Assembly: GCA_947461205.1 (NCBI GenBank)
Contig: CANHJG010000011.1
Location: forward strand, 1 to 62,285
Direction of reading: 5' to 3'
From: Opitutia bacterium
GTDB lineage: Bacteria > Verrucomicrobiota > Verrucomicrobiia > Opitutales > Opitutaceae
Length of the DNA: 62,285 bases
Part shown: in pieces, positions 26,926 to 34,747 of the stretch
Numbering within the stretch: position 1 is the first letter of the stretch
Layout of the letters: every line of letters starts with the position of its first letter
The notes under the pieces: generated by a model
Seen by the model: only the letters and a program-made list of their open reading frames with translations
The model's database searches: none
Told to the model about the DNA's origin: nothing
Position numbers and translations under genes: made by a program

Positions 26926-28125
26926 TCAGACGTAGCTGAGCCACACGTCGCGGCGGCGGCGTTTGAGGGCGGCGAACCAGCGGCACGCGAAAAAGAGGAG
27001 GGTGATACCGAGGAGCCAGGCGAGATAGGTGCCGACGAGACCGAAGCCAACATTCGCGGGTGGGGCGGCGGGCGTGGCGCCGTAGAGCCAGTCGGCGCGG
27101 CCCCAGGTGAGTTGCGCGGCGAGCACGGCCAAGCCGTGCAGCAGGGGTAGATGGAGGAGATAGAAAAACATGGGCACGCGGCCGAATGAGAGGAGCGGTG
27201 TCAGCCACCGGGGTGTGCCGCGATCCAGCAAACCGAGGAAAATGAGCGCGGGGCCGAGGGTCATGAGCAGGTAGCCGAGCGAGGGCGGATATTTCACGCA
27301 GTGGACAAATGAGTAGACCGTTTGGAGCGGGGTGGCTTGGACGGACCACGGGTGGGCGTCGCCGTAGAGATTGCTGAAGCGCAGTGCGACGAACGCGGCT
27401 GTGAGGGCGAAGCCGAGACGGAGCAGTAGGGTGCGGCGCGGGAGGGCGGTGCAGAGGAGGAGATGGCCGAAGCCGTAGCCCGCGGCCATCACGCCGATCC
27501 AGGGGATGAGCGGATAGCTAGCGGCGAGTTGGTGGCCGGCGCCGAGTTGGACGGCGCCGCCCTCGTGCAGGATGGTCCAGAGCGGGCCCCAGGCGCCGAG
27601 GGCGGACGCCTTGATGCCGTCGAAGGCGTTGTGGGTGGCGATCATCACGAGTCCCAACGCGGCGACGGCGGCGACGGGCAAATGCACGAGGGCGGCGAGG
27701 GCGACCATCGACCAGCCAATGGCCCAGATCACGGCGGCATAGTGCATGTGCCAATCGAAGCCGAAGCCCCAGCCGATCCACTGCACGAAGGTGACTTCGA
27801 GGACGACGAGCCAGAGGCCGCGGGTGACGAGGAACCACGACAACTCCGGGCGTGATTTTCCGCGGGTGCCGGAGAGGCCGGCGCCGAGGCCCGCGAGTAA
27901 GATGAACGTCGGGGCGCAGAAGTGCGTGATCCAGCGGGTGAAAAAAAGCGCGGGGGTGGTCTGGTGGAAATCGAGCGGATCGTGGCCGTGGATCGCGCCG
28001 AAGTGGAAGAAATCGCGGGTATGGTCGAGCGCCATGAGGACCATGACGAGGCCGCGCAGGGCGTCGATGGAATCGAGGCGCGGGGCGGTGGGCGGGGGTG
28101 AGAGCGGCGGGGCGTACGGGGTCAT
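26926..28125 (-). CDS. Heparan-alpha-glucosaminide N-acetyltransferase-like membrane protein (DUF1624)
   Basis: The protein has about 399 residues from the ATG at 28125 (a TTG at 28146 overlaps the upstream gene and is less likely). 'RLDSIDALRGLVMVLMALDH', followed by 'FFHFGAIHG' and 'FCAPTFILLAG', matches the first helices of the HGSNAT/DUF1624 family of multi-pass acyltransferases. About ten membrane helices are visible, ending with a basic tail (LKRRRRDVWLSY). Eukaryotic relatives move acetyl groups across a membrane onto glucosamine; the bacterial members are mostly uncharacterised. Its operon partners (Tat-exported TIM-barrel protein, M14 peptidase, SpmA-SpmB fusion) make an envelope or amino-sugar function plausible. 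The His after Asp in 'MALDHTRDFFHF' is a candidate catalytic residue. Confidence 0.85.
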   Translation of the reverse strand: MTPYAPPLSPPPTAPRLDSIDALRGLVMVLMALDHTRDFFHFGAIHGHDPLDFHQTTPALFFTRWITHFCAPTFILLAGLGAGLSGTRGKSRPELSWFLVTRGLWLVVLEVTFVQWIGWGFGFDWHMHYAAVIWAIGWSMVALAALVHLPVAAVAALGLVMIATHNAFDGIKASALGAWGPLWTILHEGGAVQLGAGHQLAASYPLIPWIGVMAAGYGFGHLLLCTALPRRTLLLRLGFALTAAFVALRFSNLYGDAHPWSVQATPLQTVYSFVHCVKYPPSLGYLLMTLGPALIFLGLLDRGTPRWLTPLLSFGRVPMFFYLLHLPLLHGLAVLAAQLTWGRADWLYGATPAAPPANVGFGLVGTYLAWLLGITLLFFACRWFAALKRRRRDVWLSYV

Positions 28126-28142
28126 CGCTGGGGACGCCGCGC

Positions 28143-29111
28143 TCAAGCGAAGGCTTGGCGCAGCAGCGCGATGCTCTTGGGCACGGCGGTGTTCGGATCT
28201 TCCTTGCCCTCCATCTCGAGCGAGACCCAGCCCGTGTAGCCGGCGCGTTCAAGCATCGCGGCGATGCGCGGGTAATCGAGCTCGAGCGTATACCATTCTC
28301 CGCCGCCGGGGTAGGTTTTCGCCTGGACGTAGACGGTCTGGGGGGCGATGGCCTCGAGTTTCGGATACGGGTCCTCGAGGAAATTGCCGGTGTCCATCAG
28401 GCCGCCGAGCCAGGGTGACTTAATCGCGTGGAGAATCCGCAGGAGTCCCTCGGGCGTGCGGGCGAGGCCCCAGTGGTTTTCGAGGGCGAGGACGACGCCG
28501 CACTGCTCGGCCTTGGCGAGGCAGCGCTGGATGCCGTCGATGCACCACTTAAAACCTTCTTCCTCGGTGTGGCCGGGAAGAACGGGCTCGATGCCGCGGT
28601 CGGCCATGAGTTGATCGAAACTCTTCGTGGTGCCCCAGCGGCCGGTGTTGATGCGGATGGACGGGCAGCCGAGTTCGTAGGCAAGCTCGATGCATTTTTC
28701 CGTGTGGGCCACCTCGACGGCGAGTTTGGTGGGATCGGCCTGAACGAAACTCTGGTGAGTCGAGATGCAGCAGATCGAGAGACCGTTGCGGAAAGCGTGG
28801 CGTTTCAAACCGTGGAGATAGGCGCGGCCGGCGGCGTCGAGCGGGCCGCGCTCGGGAAGGTCCATCTGGCGATGGAGGAGGTCGACGCCCTCGACGCCGA
28901 GTTCGGCCGCGCGGTCCATGACGGTTGTGACGGGGACCTTGGCGGTCTTGAAGTGCCAATAGGAATACGTGGCGAGCCCGAGTTTGATGCGTTTGCGGGG
29001 CTTGGTGGCAGGCGCCGGCGGAGGATTGGCGGCGAAAGCGGACGGAGCGAGCGCTAGGGCGGCGCTGGTGCTGAGCGAGGTGGCGAGGAACGAGCGGCGA
29101 GTGAGGGGCAT
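28143..29111 (-). CDS. Sugar phosphate isomerase/epimerase-like TIM barrel with Tat signal
   Basis: The protein has about 322 residues. The ATG at 29111 was chosen since it starts a twin-arginine signal (PLTRRSFLATS, hydrophobic core, 'PSAFAANP'). The mature part is a xylose-isomerase/AP-endonuclease-2-like barrel: 'LGLATYSYWHF' (first strand), 'GVEGVDLLHRQMD', 'SIRINTGRWG', 'VVLALENHWGLAR', 'LGGLMDTGNF' and 'GWVSLEMEGKED'. Glu, Asp, His and Glu residues in these segments could bind a divalent metal. Exported members of this family are suspected sugar lyases, epimerases or hydratases acting outside the cytoplasm. It heads a four-gene minus-strand run and has repeat copy 2 about 53 bases upstream of its start. 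Confidence 0.88.
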   Translation of the reverse strand: MPLTRRSFLATSLSTSAALALAPSAFAANPPPAPATKPRKRIKLGLATYSYWHFKTAKVPVTTVMDRAAELGVEGVDLLHRQMDLPERGPLDAAGRAYLHGLKRHAFRNGLSICCISTHQSFVQADPTKLAVEVAHTEKCIELAYELGCPSIRINTGRWGTTKSFDQLMADRGIEPVLPGHTEEEGFKWCIDGIQRCLAKAEQCGVVLALENHWGLARTPEGLLRILHAIKSPWLGGLMDTGNFLEDPYPKLEAIAPQTVYVQAKTYPGGGEWYTLELDYPRIAAMLERAGYTGWVSLEMEGKEDPNTAVPKSIALLRQAFA

Positions 29112-29163
29112 GGGGAGGGGAAGACGTGGGACCCAGCCTGGAAAATTCACACCTTAATGAAGC

Positions 29164-29217
29164 CAAGGCATGAGTCACAGAGGACACAGAGCCCAGACAC
29201 AGAGGGCACGGAGCAAG
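29164..29217. repeat. Dispersed 54-nt repeat, copy 2
   Basis: It matches 24077-24130 at 45 of 54 positions, ungapped. Here the repeat is also part of a larger inverted structure: 29176-29192 pairs with 29230-29246 at 15 of 17 positions. It lies in the leader region of the TIM-barrel operon. Confidence 0.75.
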
Positions 29218-29382
29218 ACAGCGTGACTGGCTCTGTGGACTCTGTGTCCGATCTCTGTGCGCTCTCTACCAAAATGATATTCACTGAAAGTGGGATTTAT
29301 GCGGGCTAGGGTCGGAGGAGGATTCAGAATTTAGGTAGGAAGATTTTTTTGTTAGGAAAATTTCCCGGACCGAACGGTGGGA

Positions 29383-30834
29383 CTAGGCGAAGAGGGCGCG
29401 GATGACTTCGCCGTGGACGTCGGTGAGACGGAAGTCGCGGCCCTGAAAGCGGTAGGTCAGCCGGGTGTGGTCGAAGCCGAGGGCGTGGAGCAACGTGGCG
29501 TTGAGGTCGTGGACGTGCACGGGGTCTTGGGTGACGTTGAAGCCGAGGTCGTCGGTCGCGCCGTGGACGTGGCCGCGCTTCAGCCCGCCGCCGGCGAGCC
29601 ACATGGTGAAGCCGCGGTTGTGGTGGTCGCGCCCATCGTTGCCGCCCTGCACCATCGGGGTGCGGCCGAATTCGCCGCCCCAGACCACGAGGGTGTCGTC
29701 GAGGAGACCGCGTTGTTTGAGATCAGTGACGAGGGCGGCGCTGGCGCGGTCGGTTTCGAGGCAGTTTTTCTGGACGTCCTTGGTGAGGTTGCCGTGTTGG
29801 TCCCAGGCCTCGTGAAAGAGCTGGACGAAGCGCACGCCGCGCTCGATCAGGCGGCGGGCGAGGAGGCAGTTGCGGGCGTAGTTGGATTCCTTGACGTCCT
29901 TGATGCCGTAGAGCTCGAGGATGTGCGGGGGCTCCGTGGAGAGGTCCATGAGCTCGGGGGCGCTCGTCTGCAGCTGGTAGGCCATCTCGTAGCTCGCGAT
30001 GCGGGCGGCGATCTCGGGGTCGCCGGCCTCGGCGAGGGCGAGGTCGTTGAGGCGATGGAGGGTGTCGAGCGAGGCGCGCTGGGCGGGAGCGTCGATGCCC
30101 TTGGGGTTGGAGAGATAGAGGACGGGGTCGCCGGTGCCGCGAAACGGGATGCCGCCGTAAACCGTCGGGAGGAAGCCGCAGCCGTAGTTGCTGGCGCCGC
30201 CGCTGGTGCCTTTGGCGCTCGTGAGGACGACGTAGCCCGGCAGCTCGGCGCCTTCGCTGCCGAGGCCGTAGAGCGTCCACGAGCCGAAGCTCGGGCGGCC
30301 GAATTGCTGCGAGCCGGTGTTCATCAAGATCTGCGCGGGCGCGTGGTTGACGGCGTCGGTCTGCATCGAGCGCACGACGCAGAGGTCGTCGACGATCTTG
30401 GAGGTGTAGGGCAGGAGTTCGCTGAGTTCGATGCCGCTCCGGCCGTGCGGGGCGAATTTGAATTTCGGGCCGAGGAGGGCGGAGTTGGGTTTAATGAAGG
30501 CGGCGCGGTAGTCCTTGAGGAGTTCGGCGGGCGGGAGCTGGCCGTCGCGTTTGGTGAGTTCGGGTTTGGGGTCGAAGAGTTCGAGATGGCTCGGCGCGCC
30601 AGCCTGGAACATATAGATCACGCGTTTGGCCTTCGGGGTGAAGTGGGGGGCTTTGACGGCGAGGGGATTGCCGGAGGGCTTCGCGGTGGCGGCCGAGGGC
30701 GGGGGCGGCGCGGCGTCCTTTGCGAGGAGGGAGTGCGCGGCGATGCCGGCGAGGCCGACGCCGCAGTCGCGGAGGAACCAACGGCGGGAGCGTTGGCGGG
30801 CTTGGGCGAGACGGAGTTCGGCGGAAAGGTTCAT
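29383..30834 (-). CDS. DUF1501 family protein with Tat signal
   Basis: The protein has 483 residues. The N-terminal 'SRRWFLRDCGVGLAG' is a twin-arginine signal. The rest follows DUF1501, an alkaline-phosphatase/sulfatase-fold family: 'HFTPKAKRVIYMFQAGAPSH', 'SELLPYTSKIVDDLCVVRS', 'GRPSFGSWTLYGLG', 'RFVQLFHEAWDQH' and 'VVWGGEFGRTPM', with 'DGRDHHNRGF' near the end as probable metal ligands. DUF1501 proteins are almost always encoded next to a PSD1/DUF1549 cytochrome, as here: only 3 bases separate its start from the stop of the cytochrome gene. They are abundant in Planctomycetes and Verrucomicrobia; their reaction is not established to my knowledge. Co-export via Tat suggests a folded cofactor or metal centre. 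Confidence 0.93.
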   Translation of the reverse strand: MNLSAELRLAQARQRSRRWFLRDCGVGLAGIAAHSLLAKDAAPPPPSAATAKPSGNPLAVKAPHFTPKAKRVIYMFQAGAPSHLELFDPKPELTKRDGQLPPAELLKDYRAAFIKPNSALLGPKFKFAPHGRSGIELSELLPYTSKIVDDLCVVRSMQTDAVNHAPAQILMNTGSQQFGRPSFGSWTLYGLGSEGAELPGYVVLTSAKGTSGGASNYGCGFLPTVYGGIPFRGTGDPVLYLSNPKGIDAPAQRASLDTLHRLNDLALAEAGDPEIAARIASYEMAYQLQTSAPELMDLSTEPPHILELYGIKDVKESNYARNCLLARRLIERGVRFVQLFHEAWDQHGNLTKDVQKNCLETDRASAALVTDLKQRGLLDDTLVVWGGEFGRTPMVQGGNDGRDHHNRGFTMWLAGGGLKRGHVHGATDDLGFNVTQDPVHVHDLNATLLHALGFDHTRLTYRFQGRDFRLTDVHGEVIRALFA

Positions 30835-30837
30835 GGC

Positions 30838-33800
30838 TCAGTTTTTTGTGAGGGTTTCGTCCAAGTTGAGGACAACGCGGGCGGCGATGGTCCAGGCGGC
30901 GAGGTCGATGGGCGTGGCGTCGGCGGGGAGGTCGGTCGGGCGGGTGAGGGCCGAGAAAGCGATGTCGCCGGCTTTGAGTTCGCCCTGGCGGAGGCGCGCG
31001 CGGGTGGCGGTGACGAGTTGGACGACGGCGTCGCGCTCGGCGGGGAGGGGGGGGCGCGCGGTCGCGAGGCGGTAAGCGTGCGTTGCGCGGTCGGCGTCGG
31101 TGGGGCCGCCTTCGCGCCAGAGGCGGAGGGCGAAGGCCTGGGCGGCTTCGACCATAATGGTTTCATTGAGACCGGTGAGGGCGGCGAGGGGCGTGTTGGA
31201 GCGGATGCGGCGCACGCAGGAGAAGTCGCCGTTCGGGGCGTCGAAGGCGCTCAGCATGGGATCGGGCATGGATCGCTTGCGAAAAACGTAAAGGCTGCGG
31301 CGGTAGCGGTCGGCGCCGGTGGGGACGTCCCAGTAGGTGACTTTGCTGTAGTTGTAGGAGAGGACGTTTTCGGGGATCGGCGGAAAGATGCTCGGGCCGC
31401 CGAGTTTGGGCGAGAGGAGGCCGGCAAGGCTGAGGGAAACGTCGCGCACGACTTCGGCGTCGGCGCGGAAACGGGGACCGCGGGCGAGAAACTGGTTGCG
31501 GGGATCGCGTTCGAGCTGCGCGGGCGTCGCGCGTGAGGTTTGCTGGTAAGTGCGGCTGGAGACGAGAGTGCGCACGAGGTGTTTTTGGCTCCAGCCGTGT
31601 TCCATGAAGTCGACGGCGAGCCAGTCGAGGAGGTCCTGGTGCAGGGGCACTGGGGTGCGCGTGCCGAAATCTTCGGCGGTCTCGACGAGGCCGGTGCCAA
31701 AGAGGGATTGCCACACGCGGTTCACGGCGACGCGGGCGGTGAGCGGCGAGCGGCGGTCGGCGATCCAGCGGGCGAGGGTAAGGCGATTCGCGGGAGCGTC
31801 GGCGGGGAGGGCGTGCAGCGCCGTGGGCACGTGCGGGGCGACGGGGTGGAGGGGTTTGTCCCAGGCGCCGCGGTCGAGGAGACGGGTGGCGCGGGTATCG
31901 GCGGGGGAGCGTTCGGCGAGGTGGAGGACGGAGGTGGCGGCGGCGGGGAATTTTTTCCACAGGGTATCGGACTCGGTGACGAATTTTTTCAGGGTGGGAT
32001 CGCTGGCGCGCCACGCGGTGAAGAGTGCGTCGGCCTGGCGCGGGGTGCGTTGGTCGGCGGGAGCGTCGAGCGCGAGGACGGCGGCGTAGTCGACCGGCGC
32101 GGCGCGGGGGTCGGGCGTGGTGGTGAGCGAAAGGCGGCAGCGGCCGAGCATGCAGTTGTGGCGGCCGTTGTCGTCGCCGCTGTGAAGATACTTGAGGAGA
32201 AATTTGAGTTTCGTGCCGACAGGGAAGGCGAGGGGCTCAGCGAACTGGACGACGGCGACGGACTCGGTGTTGCGGCGGCCGGGGCCGCGGTCGGCGCGCC
32301 ACGCGGTGTCGTTGTTGCCGTCGATGAGGAAGGCAACGGGGCCGAGGGTGCGGCGCTGTTCTTTATCGAACGCGGCGTCCCACTCGCGTTCGAGGGCGCG
32401 GGCGGGTTCGGCGAAGTCGGCGGTGGCGTTTTTCAACGCGACTTTTTCCCACTGGGTGCTGTCGGGGAGTTGGGCGGTGACCTCGAGTTCGGAGATGGCC
32501 CAGGTGCCGTAAAGGCTCCGGCCGGGGCCGCCGAATGGCATATCGTCGTGGCAGAGGGCTTCGAGACGCAGGCCGGTGGCGCCGGCGAGATCGGGGGTGG
32601 CCATGACGAAGATGTCGCCCTTCGTGCTGGGATGGCCCTCGGTGAGGATGGAGCGGTCGGCGAGTTGCACGGGGTGATTGAGGCCGCTGGTGCTGCCCAT
32701 TTCGGCGGCGACGAGGGGCGTCCATGAGGTGGCGGCGCGATCGGCGCGGAGTTGATTTTCCCAGGCAGCGAATTTTCCGGACCACGGCGCCTCGGCTTTT
32801 TTCAGACGGTCGTCGACGGCGCGGAGGTCGTTTTTGAGTTTGGCGATCTGTTGCTGCTGCTCGGCGGTGTAAACCCACGACTGGGCTTCGTAGGTGTTGT
32901 TGAGAAAAGCGAAGATGCCGAAGTAGTCGTCGTGGGTGATGGGGTCGAATTTGTGCGTGTGGCATTGGGCGCACTGGAGGGTGAGGCCGAGCGTGGCCTT
33001 GCCGAGGCAGTCGAGCCGGTCGACGACGCCCTCGATGCGGAACTGCTCGGGGATGATGGCACCCTCTTCGTTGATCATGCCGTTGCGGAGAAAACCGGTG
33101 GCGACGATCTGGTCCTGGGTGGGCTGGGGGAGGAGGTCGCCGGCGATCTGCTCGATGAGGAATTGGTCGTAGGGCTGGTCCCGATTCAGGGCGTGGATGA
33201 CCCAGTCGCGCCAGGCCCACTGCTCGCGCGGCAGATCTTTCTCGAAGCCGTTGCTGTCGGCGTAACGCGCGGCGTCGAGCCAGACGCGGGCCCATTTCTC
33301 GCCGTAGCGCTCGCCGGCCAGGAGTTGGGTGACGAGGGCTTCGACGGCGGGCGCGAGACCTTGGGCGGCGGCGGCGGCGAATGCGTCGACGTCGGCGGGC
33401 GAGGGCGGGAGGCCGGTGAGGTCGAGGAAGAGGCGGCGGCAGAGCGTGGCGGGATCGGCGGGGGCGGAGGCGGCGAGGCCAGCGCCGGGGAGTTTCGCGG
33501 CGATGAAGGCGTCGACAGGATGGGCGGGACGTTGAGAGCTGAGCGGTGAGGGTTGAGCAGTCGAACGAGGGAGCGGGGCTTGGACGGGGGCGGTGAAGGC
33601 CCAGTGGGAGGTGTAGGGGGCGCCCTCGGCGATCCAGCGACGGAGGGTGTCTTTTTGCGTGGCAGTGAGCGTCTTTTTCTCCTTGGGCGGAGGCATCATG
33701 TCCTCTTCGTCGGTGGAGAGGATGCGGGCGATGAGTTCGCTGTCGGCGGGCTGGTGCTCGACGATGGTGGCGACGCCGGACTTGCCGCCTTTAAGTGCGC

Positions 33801-33984
33801 CCTCGCGGGTGTCCAAGCGGAGGCCGGCCTTGCGGTCCTGGGCATCGGGGCCGTGGCAGTGGAGACAGTTTTCGGCGAGGATGGGTTGGACCTCGCGGGC
33901 GAAATCCACAGCGGTCGCGGCTGACGCAGCGGCGGCAGTCAGCAACAAAACGGTCAAGGCGGGCAGGGAGGTGGGACGGAGCAT
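30838..33984 (-). CDS. PSD1/DUF1549-DUF1553 secreted c-type cytochrome
   Basis: The protein has about 1048 residues from the ATG at 33984, which starts a Sec signal (LTVLLLTAAAASAATA). A frame extension to 34251 is Pro/Ser/Arg-rich and not credible. 'ILAENCLHCHGPDAQDRKAG' (about residue 45) is a C-x-x-C-H heme-c site of the planctomycete-type cytochrome domain, followed by 'DEEDMMPPPKEKK'. DUF1549 (about 160-370) contains 'LFLDLTGLPPSP', 'RYGEKWARVWLD' and 'RDQPYDQFLIEQIAGDLL'; 'QCAQCHTHKFDPI' (about 385) is a second C-x-x-C-H motif. A central jelly-roll-like region separates it from DUF1553 (about 740-1000; 'LARWIADRRSPLTARVAVNR', 'SSRTYQQTS'). Paired with the downstream DUF1501 gene. Electron transfer in carbohydrate oxidation is often proposed but unproven. 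Confidence 0.93.
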   Translation of the reverse strand: MLRPTSLPALTVLLLTAAAASAATAVDFAREVQPILAENCLHCHGPDAQDRKAGLRLDTREGALKGGKSGVATIVEHQPADSELIARILSTDEEDMMPPPKEKKTLTATQKDTLRRWIAEGAPYTSHWAFTAPVQAPLPRSTAQPSPLSSQRPAHPVDAFIAAKLPGAGLAASAPADPATLCRRLFLDLTGLPPSPADVDAFAAAAAQGLAPAVEALVTQLLAGERYGEKWARVWLDAARYADSNGFEKDLPREQWAWRDWVIHALNRDQPYDQFLIEQIAGDLLPQPTQDQIVATGFLRNGMINEEGAIIPEQFRIEGVVDRLDCLGKATLGLTLQCAQCHTHKFDPITHDDYFGIFAFLNNTYEAQSWVYTAEQQQQIAKLKNDLRAVDDRLKKAEAPWSGKFAAWENQLRADRAATSWTPLVAAEMGSTSGLNHPVQLADRSILTEGHPSTKGDIFVMATPDLAGATGLRLEALCHDDMPFGGPGRSLYGTWAISELEVTAQLPDSTQWEKVALKNATADFAEPARALEREWDAAFDKEQRRTLGPVAFLIDGNNDTAWRADRGPGRRNTESVAVVQFAEPLAFPVGTKLKFLLKYLHSGDDNGRHNCMLGRCRLSLTTTPDPRAAPVDYAAVLALDAPADQRTPRQADALFTAWRASDPTLKKFVTESDTLWKKFPAAATSVLHLAERSPADTRATRLLDRGAWDKPLHPVAPHVPTALHALPADAPANRLTLARWIADRRSPLTARVAVNRVWQSLFGTGLVETAEDFGTRTPVPLHQDLLDWLAVDFMEHGWSQKHLVRTLVSSRTYQQTSRATPAQLERDPRNQFLARGPRFRADAEVVRDVSLSLAGLLSPKLGGPSIFPPIPENVLSYNYSKVTYWDVPTGADRYRRSLYVFRKRSMPDPMLSAFDAPNGDFSCVRRIRSNTPLAALTGLNETIMVEAAQAFALRLWREGGPTDADRATHAYRLATARPPLPAERDAVVQLVTATRARLRQGELKAGDIAFSALTRPTDLPADATPIDLAAWTIAARVVLNLDETLTKN

Positions 33985-34042
33985 CGGGAGAGAACGGGCG
34001 GAGACAGGGTTCTTCGTAGGCGAGGGCGCGCCGGGGTCGAAG

Positions 34043-34071
34043 GAATATTTCAGAATTTTAGCTGAATATTC
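34043..34071. promoter_or_regulatory. AT-rich dyad upstream of the DUF1549 gene
   Basis: GAATATTTCAG and CTGAATATTC flank an AATTTTAG centre, an imperfect inverted repeat in otherwise very GC-rich DNA. It lies 59-87 bases upstream of the 33984 start codon, where an operator or promoter would be expected. Confidence 0.4.
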
Positions 34072-34162
34072 AGACTGGTGCCCGGTGGGACCGGAGGCGC
34101 CGGCGAACCGGCGCGAGGTCGGCGAGATTGTCCGCGCGAGCGCCGGGGTGCGGCGCGAGCGT

Positions 34163-34315
34163 CTAGCGGTCGAGCGTGGGCAGCCAGACGGCGAGGGCGA
34201 GGGCGGCAGCGGCGGCGAGGAGGCAGGCGACGAGCGTGAACCGATTGGCACGGCGGCGATGGCCGATGCGTTCGCGCGCCGCGCGGTCGGGGTCGGAGGG
34301 AGAGGGCGGTTTCAT
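34163..34315 (-). CDS. Possible small single-helix membrane protein (50 residues)
   Basis: An ATG at 34315 opens a 50-codon frame ending in TAG at 34163-34165. The product starts with a Pro/Arg-rich, charged N-terminus, has one hydrophobic helix (about residues 28-44: LVACLLAAAAALALAVW) and ends 'LPTLDR'. This positive-inside, single-helix layout is typical of real small membrane proteins, but no ribosome binding site is obvious and high GC makes Ala/Leu-rich frames easy to obtain by chance. It lies upstream of and in the same direction as the DUF1549-DUF1501 pair, 178 bases away. I cannot assign a family. Conservation in related genomes would decide whether it is a gene. Confidence 0.4.
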   Translation of the reverse strand: MKPPSPSDPDRAARERIGHRRRANRFTLVACLLAAAAALALAVWLPTLDR

Positions 34316-34747
34316 GGGCGTAAGCGTTGGCTCAAGAAGTCAGGCTGCACGGGAAGTTGAACGCGACCTTGTAAACCAACGAGGAAGCCCGGCCGGCTGG
34401 CGGCGGCGGGGAGAATTCTGTAGACTGCGGCGCCGTTTCTCACGGCGAATCAGCCGCACCGTGGCGCCGTTGATGACGTTCCCTCCGATTTTTTCGGTCG
34501 CCGGATAACGCTGGGCCGGCCGCGCTCGCAGGCCGGCGATTTCCGCGGCGACTTTGGCCGAGCGCAGACCGTTGCTCGAAGGGCGCACCCGCGAGGGTGA
34601 CGGCAAGTTCCCCGGCCGGCTTCCCGTCGAACTGCGCTGCCCGGCCGGGCACTTGTCCGGACGCGCCGCTGCCTCGCGGTCGGCGGTCAATCGACCGCAC
34701 CGCACTCGGCCGGTCGCGGTGAAGCGCCCGCGGCCTGACCCCGGGTC
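34316..34747. other. Intergenic stretch with possible gene remnant
   Basis: 432 bases follow the DUF1552 gene on the minus strand. No complete gene is supported. On the minus strand, pieces of protein-like sequence ('GELAVTLAGAPFEQRS' in one frame around 34560-34630, 'GGNVINGATVRLIRRE' in another around 34440-34490) hint at a decayed gene with a frameshift, but I do not recognise the family. Confidence 0.3.

Noticed and set aside
29151-29382. CRISPR-like array in the CACAGAG repeats
   Set aside because: Units are irregular and degenerate, without constant repeats separated by unique spacers, and no cas genes are present.
29377-31536. 719-codon plus-strand frame over DUF1501 and DUF1549 genes
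   Set aside because: It spans two minus-strand genes and their junction, which a real gene would not need to do; no motifs.
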